Assembly (NCBI GenBank): GCA_029239415.1
Contig: JAQZAY010000154.1
Location: 1-8,268 of the forward strand
Direction: 5' to 3'
Origin: Pseudomonas sp.
GTDB taxonomy: Bacteria > Pseudomonadota > Gammaproteobacteria > Pseudomonadales > Pseudomonadaceae
Length of the DNA: 8,268 nt
In this document: piece by piece, positions 6,971 through 8,268 of the stretch
How the letters are laid out: the number at the start of each line of letters is the position of its first letter
Numbering within the stretch: the stretch's first letter is position 1
The notes under the pieces: model-generated
The model's database searches: none
Seen by the model: the letters and a program-made list of their open reading frames with translations, nothing else
Told to the model about the DNA's origin: nothing
Position numbers and translations under genes: made by a program

Positions 6971-7000
6971 ATGACTGTAACCTTCACTGCCGGGTAATAT
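6971..7000 (+). promoter_or_regulatory. Candidate sigma-70 promoter of dsbB
   Basis: ATGACT (-35, 4 of 6, core TGAC intact), an 18-base spacer and TAATAT (-10, 5 of 6), in the only AT-rich part of the spacer. The predicted start near 7007 would give a leader of about 135 bases before dsbB. Confidence 0.45.
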
Positions 7001-7004
7001 CACC

Positions 7005-7027
7005 GTGCGGCGCTCGCTGCATTTTTT
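7005..7027 (+). terminator. Terminator-like stem followed by a T-run, upstream of dsbB
   Basis: GTGCGGC-GCTC-GCTGCAT forms a 7-bp stem (two G-U pairs) running directly into TTTTT ending at 7027. It has the form of an intrinsic terminator. It could be the true end of the hmp transcript, or, if the promoter at 6971-7000 is real, an early pause at the start of the dsbB RNA. Confidence 0.4.
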
Positions 7028-7055
7028 CTGCCCGGCACGATGAACCGGCGTGGGG

Positions 7056-7077
7056 CCGCCAGGTCAGAGACCTGCGG
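7056..7077 (+). other. Leader hairpin upstream of dsbB
   Basis: CCGC, bulged C, AGGTC, loop AGA, GACCT, GCGG: nine pairs with one bulge, 64 bases before the dsbB ATG. An alternative pairing of GGGCC with GGCCC around it is possible. No riboswitch class is recognised. Confidence 0.4.
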
Positions 7078-7141
7078 ATTGGCCCGCGCAGTGGGCATTG
7101 CCATCGCCAGGCGCAGCCACTCTCCATCGAAGGAAACGGCA

Positions 7142-7648
7142 ATGATCGAACAAACCTCCCGGCTGAATCGGGAAAGGCGCTTTCTCGTGCTGCTGGGCAT
7201 CATCTGCCTGGCGCTGATCGGCGGAGCCTTGTACATGCAGGTCGTGCTCGGCGAGGCGCCATGCCCTCTGTGCATCCTGCAGCGCTATGCCTTGCTGCTG
7301 ATCGCCGTGTTCGCGTTCATCGCCGCGGCGATGCCCGGCCAGCGCAGCCTGACGCTGTTCGAAGGCCTGGTAGTGGTCAGCGCCCTTGGCGGAATCATTG
7401 CAGCCGGCAACCATGTGTATATACTCGCCAACCCCTCGGTCAGTTGTGGCATCGACACCCTGCAGCCTATCGTCGACGACCTGCCCTTGGCGCGGGTCTG
7501 GCCCTTGGCCTTCCAGGTCGATGGATTCTGCTCCACGCCCTATCCGCCGGTAATGGGGCTTTCCCTGGCGCAATGGGCGCTTGCAGCGTTCGTGCTGACG
7601 GCGATCCTGGTGCCCCTGGGCATCTACCGCAACCGACGTCGGGGTTAG
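7142..7648 (+). CDS. dsbB: Disulfide bond formation protein DsbB
   Basis: A 168-residue inner-membrane oxidoreductase that reoxidises periplasmic DsbA and passes the electrons to ubiquinone. Four membrane helices are visible: about 13-32, 45-63, 71-88 and 144-162. The N-terminal redox pair is C41-P-L-C44 in EAPCPLCILQR, with quinone-site Arg48. The second periplasmic loop carries the other pair, C102 (VSCGIDTL) and C130 (DGFCSTPYPP), at the spacing seen in E. coli DsbB. I chose the ATG at 7142: it has a ribosome site (AAGGA, 8 bases upstream) and gives the usual Pseudomonas DsbB length. The frame is open back to 7040, but that adds 34 Arg-rich residues with no family match. The nearby cyo operon oxidises the ubiquinol DsbB produces, a plausible functional link. 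Confidence 0.95.
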   Translation: MIEQTSRLNRERRFLVLLGIICLALIGGALYMQVVLGEAPCPLCILQRYALLLIAVFAFIAAAMPGQRSLTLFEGLVVVSALGGIIAAGNHVYILANPSVSCGIDTLQPIVDDLPLARVWPLAFQVDGFCSTPYPPVMGLSLAQWALAAFVLTAILVPLGIYRNRRRG

Positions 7649-7733
7649 ACCAAAGTCCTGGGTCATGCAAGCCTGCCGAGGAGCTTCCCGGCGACCAGAA
7701 GTTTCCCGGCAGACCCTGCACTATCCCGGTAAA

Positions 7734-7770
7734 CCCTTGCGGCACAAGGCCTGCAGGCCTGTCGCAAGGG
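7734..7770 (+). terminator. Nested hairpin after dsbB, possible terminator
   Basis: CCCTTGCG (7734-7741) pairs perfectly with CGCAAGGG (7763-7770), enclosing a 14-base perfect palindrome AGGCCTGCAGGCCT (7747-7760) that can fold on itself. The nearest T-run (TTTTTT, 7796-7801) is 25 bases downstream, so it is not a textbook intrinsic terminator. Confidence 0.4.
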
Positions 7771-7771
7771 G

Positions 7772-7788
7772 TGCGACAAATTGTCCCA
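7772..7788. promoter_or_regulatory. Palindromic operator candidate, RegA/PrrA/RoxR-like
   Basis: TGCGACAAATTGTCCCA contains GACAA-A-TTGTC, a perfect inverted repeat. It fits the redox-regulator pattern GCGNC-N5-GNCGC except for one base (GTCCC for GTCGC). It lies about 62 bases upstream of the inferred cyo -35. RegA/PrrA-family regulators, RoxR in Pseudomonas, control terminal oxidase genes, so the context is apt. Confidence 0.4.
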
Positions 7789-7812
7789 AAGCTGATTTTT
7801 TGAGCGCCATTG

Positions 7813-7827
7813 TTACAGATCCTGTAA
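7813..7827. promoter_or_regulatory. Perfect palindrome upstream of the cyo promoter
   Basis: TTACAG-ATC-CTGTAA, two perfect 6-base arms with a 3-base centre, ends 22 bases before the inferred -35. The form suits a dimeric regulator. I do not recognise the motif; it is neither a good ANR nor a good LexA site. Confidence 0.4.
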
Positions 7828-7849
7828 AGGACTGTTGCTCAATAAGTCA

Positions 7850-7878
7850 TAGTCAAGGGTTGGCGACCTATCTACAAT
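7850..7878 (+). promoter_or_regulatory. Candidate sigma-70 promoter of the cyo operon
   Basis: TAGTCA (-35, 4 of 6), exactly 17 bases, TACAAT (-10, 5 of 6). The start would be near 7885, giving a long leader of about 320 bases before cyoA. A TGCGA-G-TCGCA palindrome (7906-7916) lies just downstream of the start. Confidence 0.5.
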
Positions 7879-7958
7879 CGCCCCCAATTTCCGTTCGGCA
7901 CTGCTTGCGAGTCGCAGGATTAAAGGGGGCCAAGGCTCTTTTTTGCTGACTTCGACAA

Positions 7959-7996
7959 GTATCGCCCACGGCGATACCGGGCGGACCCCCCTCCGC
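7959..7996 (+). other. Tandem hairpins in the cyoA leader
   Basis: First stem: GTATCGCC (7959-7966), loop CAC, GGCGATAC (7970-7977), eight perfect pairs. Second stem: GCGGA (7981-7985), loop of six C, TCCGC (7992-7996). There is no T-run after either, so they look like RNA structure rather than a terminator. Function unknown. Confidence 0.45.
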
Positions 7997-8107
7997 GATT
8001 TCCCGCACCAAACGGACTTGGTCTGAAATCAGGCCCTTGGCCTTCGAAATCAACAAAAGTACCGTAGACCCGCTCTATGCCGCGCACCTTGCAGTCGGAC
8101 GCCTGGC

Positions 8108-8209
8108 ATGAGCGATTCGCCCCAAATGCTGACGCTTGGCAGGACGAAGTGTTGGCGACCAAAACACCAAATTGCATTGAAGCAAGCTGATCTAGAGGTC
8201 GTGAGATGA
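8108..8209 (+). CDS. Doubtful 33-codon upstream ORF overlapping cyoA
   Basis: ATG at 8108, TGA at 8207-8209, overlapping the cyoA ATG as ATGA, the geometry of translational coupling. It is not recognised as any family; the product would be polar and basic, with one Cys and one Trp and no membrane segment. Against it: only about half the third codon positions are G or C, it uses codons rare in this genus (AGA, CTA, AGG, CGA), and the only ribosome-site hint is a weak GGA. It may be a leader peptide or chance. Confidence 0.2.
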   Translation: MSDSPQMLTLGRTKCWRPKHQIALKQADLEVVR

Positions 8210-8268
8210 GTAAAAAGCGTTACCCCAGACTGTTTGGCATTCTGCCCTTTTTAGGCATGCTTTTACTC
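8206..8268 (+). CDS. cyoA: Cytochrome bo3 ubiquinol oxidase subunit II, N-terminus only
   Basis: The first 21 codons are present before the window ends. The start MSKKRYPRLFGILPFLGMLL is a positively charged N-region followed by a hydrophobic stretch, typical of the lipoprotein signal peptide of CyoA; the lipobox cysteine would fall just past the edge. It closely resembles the Pseudomonas CyoA N-terminus as I remember it. The ribosome site AGAGGT ends 6 bases before the ATG. CyoA is subunit II of the haem-copper quinol oxidase that reduces O2 and pumps protons; cyoBCDE should follow outside the window. The long leader and palindromes upstream suggest redox and possibly catabolite control. Confidence 0.85.
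   Translation, partial: MSKKRYPRLFGILPFLGMLLL

Larger units (their letters stand above)
6808..7141. other. Non-coding spacer between hmp and dsbB, rich in hairpins
   Basis: I find no credible gene in these 334 bases. Short frames here are antisense shadows or the extended dsbB frame. The spacer holds two strong hairpins after hmp, a third hairpin, an AT-rich stretch with a probable dsbB promoter, a terminator-like stem with a T-run, and a leader hairpin; each is listed separately. The stretch about 6940-7000 is clearly more AT-rich than its surroundings. Confidence 0.7.
7649..8205. other. 557-bp regulatory spacer and leader upstream of cyoA
   Basis: No convincing gene is seen. The left part has three TCCCGG copies (7686-7691, 7704-7709, 7724-7729; spacing 18 and 20) and a nested hairpin. 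The middle has two palindromes and a probable promoter. The right part would be a roughly 320-base untranslated leader with tandem hairpins and one doubtful small frame. An A-rich AACAAAAG at 8052-8059 resembles the A-rich motif AAnAAnAA bound by Hfq/Crc in Pseudomonas, but matches only 7 of 8. Confidence 0.6.

Noticed and set aside
5614..6987. 457-codon open frame on the minus strand
   Set aside because: Antisense to the intact hmp gene; Gln/Ala/Leu/Arg-rich with no recognisable domain.
7040..7141. N-terminal extension of dsbB to the ATG at 7040
   Set aside because: It adds 34 Arg/Ser-rich residues before the first helix, against normal DsbB topology and length; the ATG at 7142 has the ribosome site.
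8172..8185. TTGCATTGAAGCAA as an ANR box for cyoA
   Set aside because: Only 7 of 10 matches, and it lies within the leader about 20 bases before the start codon, not at a promoter.

Overview
The window looks like chromosomal DNA of a Pseudomonas from the P. putida group. GC content is high and the genes have strongly GC-ending codons. The first 21 residues of a cytochrome bo3 subunit II gene at the right edge read like Pseudomonas CyoA. The gene order norR, flavohaemoglobin, dsbB, cyoA matches what I remember of P. putida; this is memory, not a search.

Left part (1-2619, minus strand): a tripartite RND efflux operon. An MdtA-like membrane fusion protein is followed, through a 4-base ATGA overlap, by an MdtB/MdtC/MuxB-type RND permease that runs off the left edge after 487 codons. 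A short heptad tandem repeat sits just upstream. Next (2736-3635, minus) is a CheV chemotaxis coupling protein with a FliA (sigma-28) promoter whose -10 element matches perfectly. Between that promoter and norR lies a 35-codon remnant of the C-terminus of a HlyD-type type I secretion fusion protein. This suggests a secretion/adhesin locus was deleted here.

Centre (3911-6807): a divergent nitric oxide detoxification pair. NorR (sigma-54 activator with a non-haem-iron GAF sensor) is on the minus strand and a flavohaemoglobin NO dioxygenase on the plus strand. The 155-bp gap holds two GT-N7-AC NorR-type sites, sigma-54-like elements, and an ANR/FNR-like box placed near -40 of the apparent norR promoter.

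Right part (6808-8268, plus strand): a hairpin-rich 334-bp spacer, dsbB (inner-membrane disulfide/quinone oxidoreductase), then a 557-bp spacer that carries the probable cyo promoter, several palindromes, structured leader RNA and a doubtful 33-codon upstream ORF overlapping cyoA by ATGA. The genes have a loose respiratory logic: Fhp removes NO that would poison haem-copper oxidases, and DsbB passes electrons to ubiquinone, whose reduced form Cyo reoxidises.

All protein-coding genes belong to known families. I found no convincing unknown system; the points of interest are the secretion-gene scar and the regulatory regions. Several very long reading frames antisense to norR, fhp and the efflux genes are high-GC shadows and were left out.
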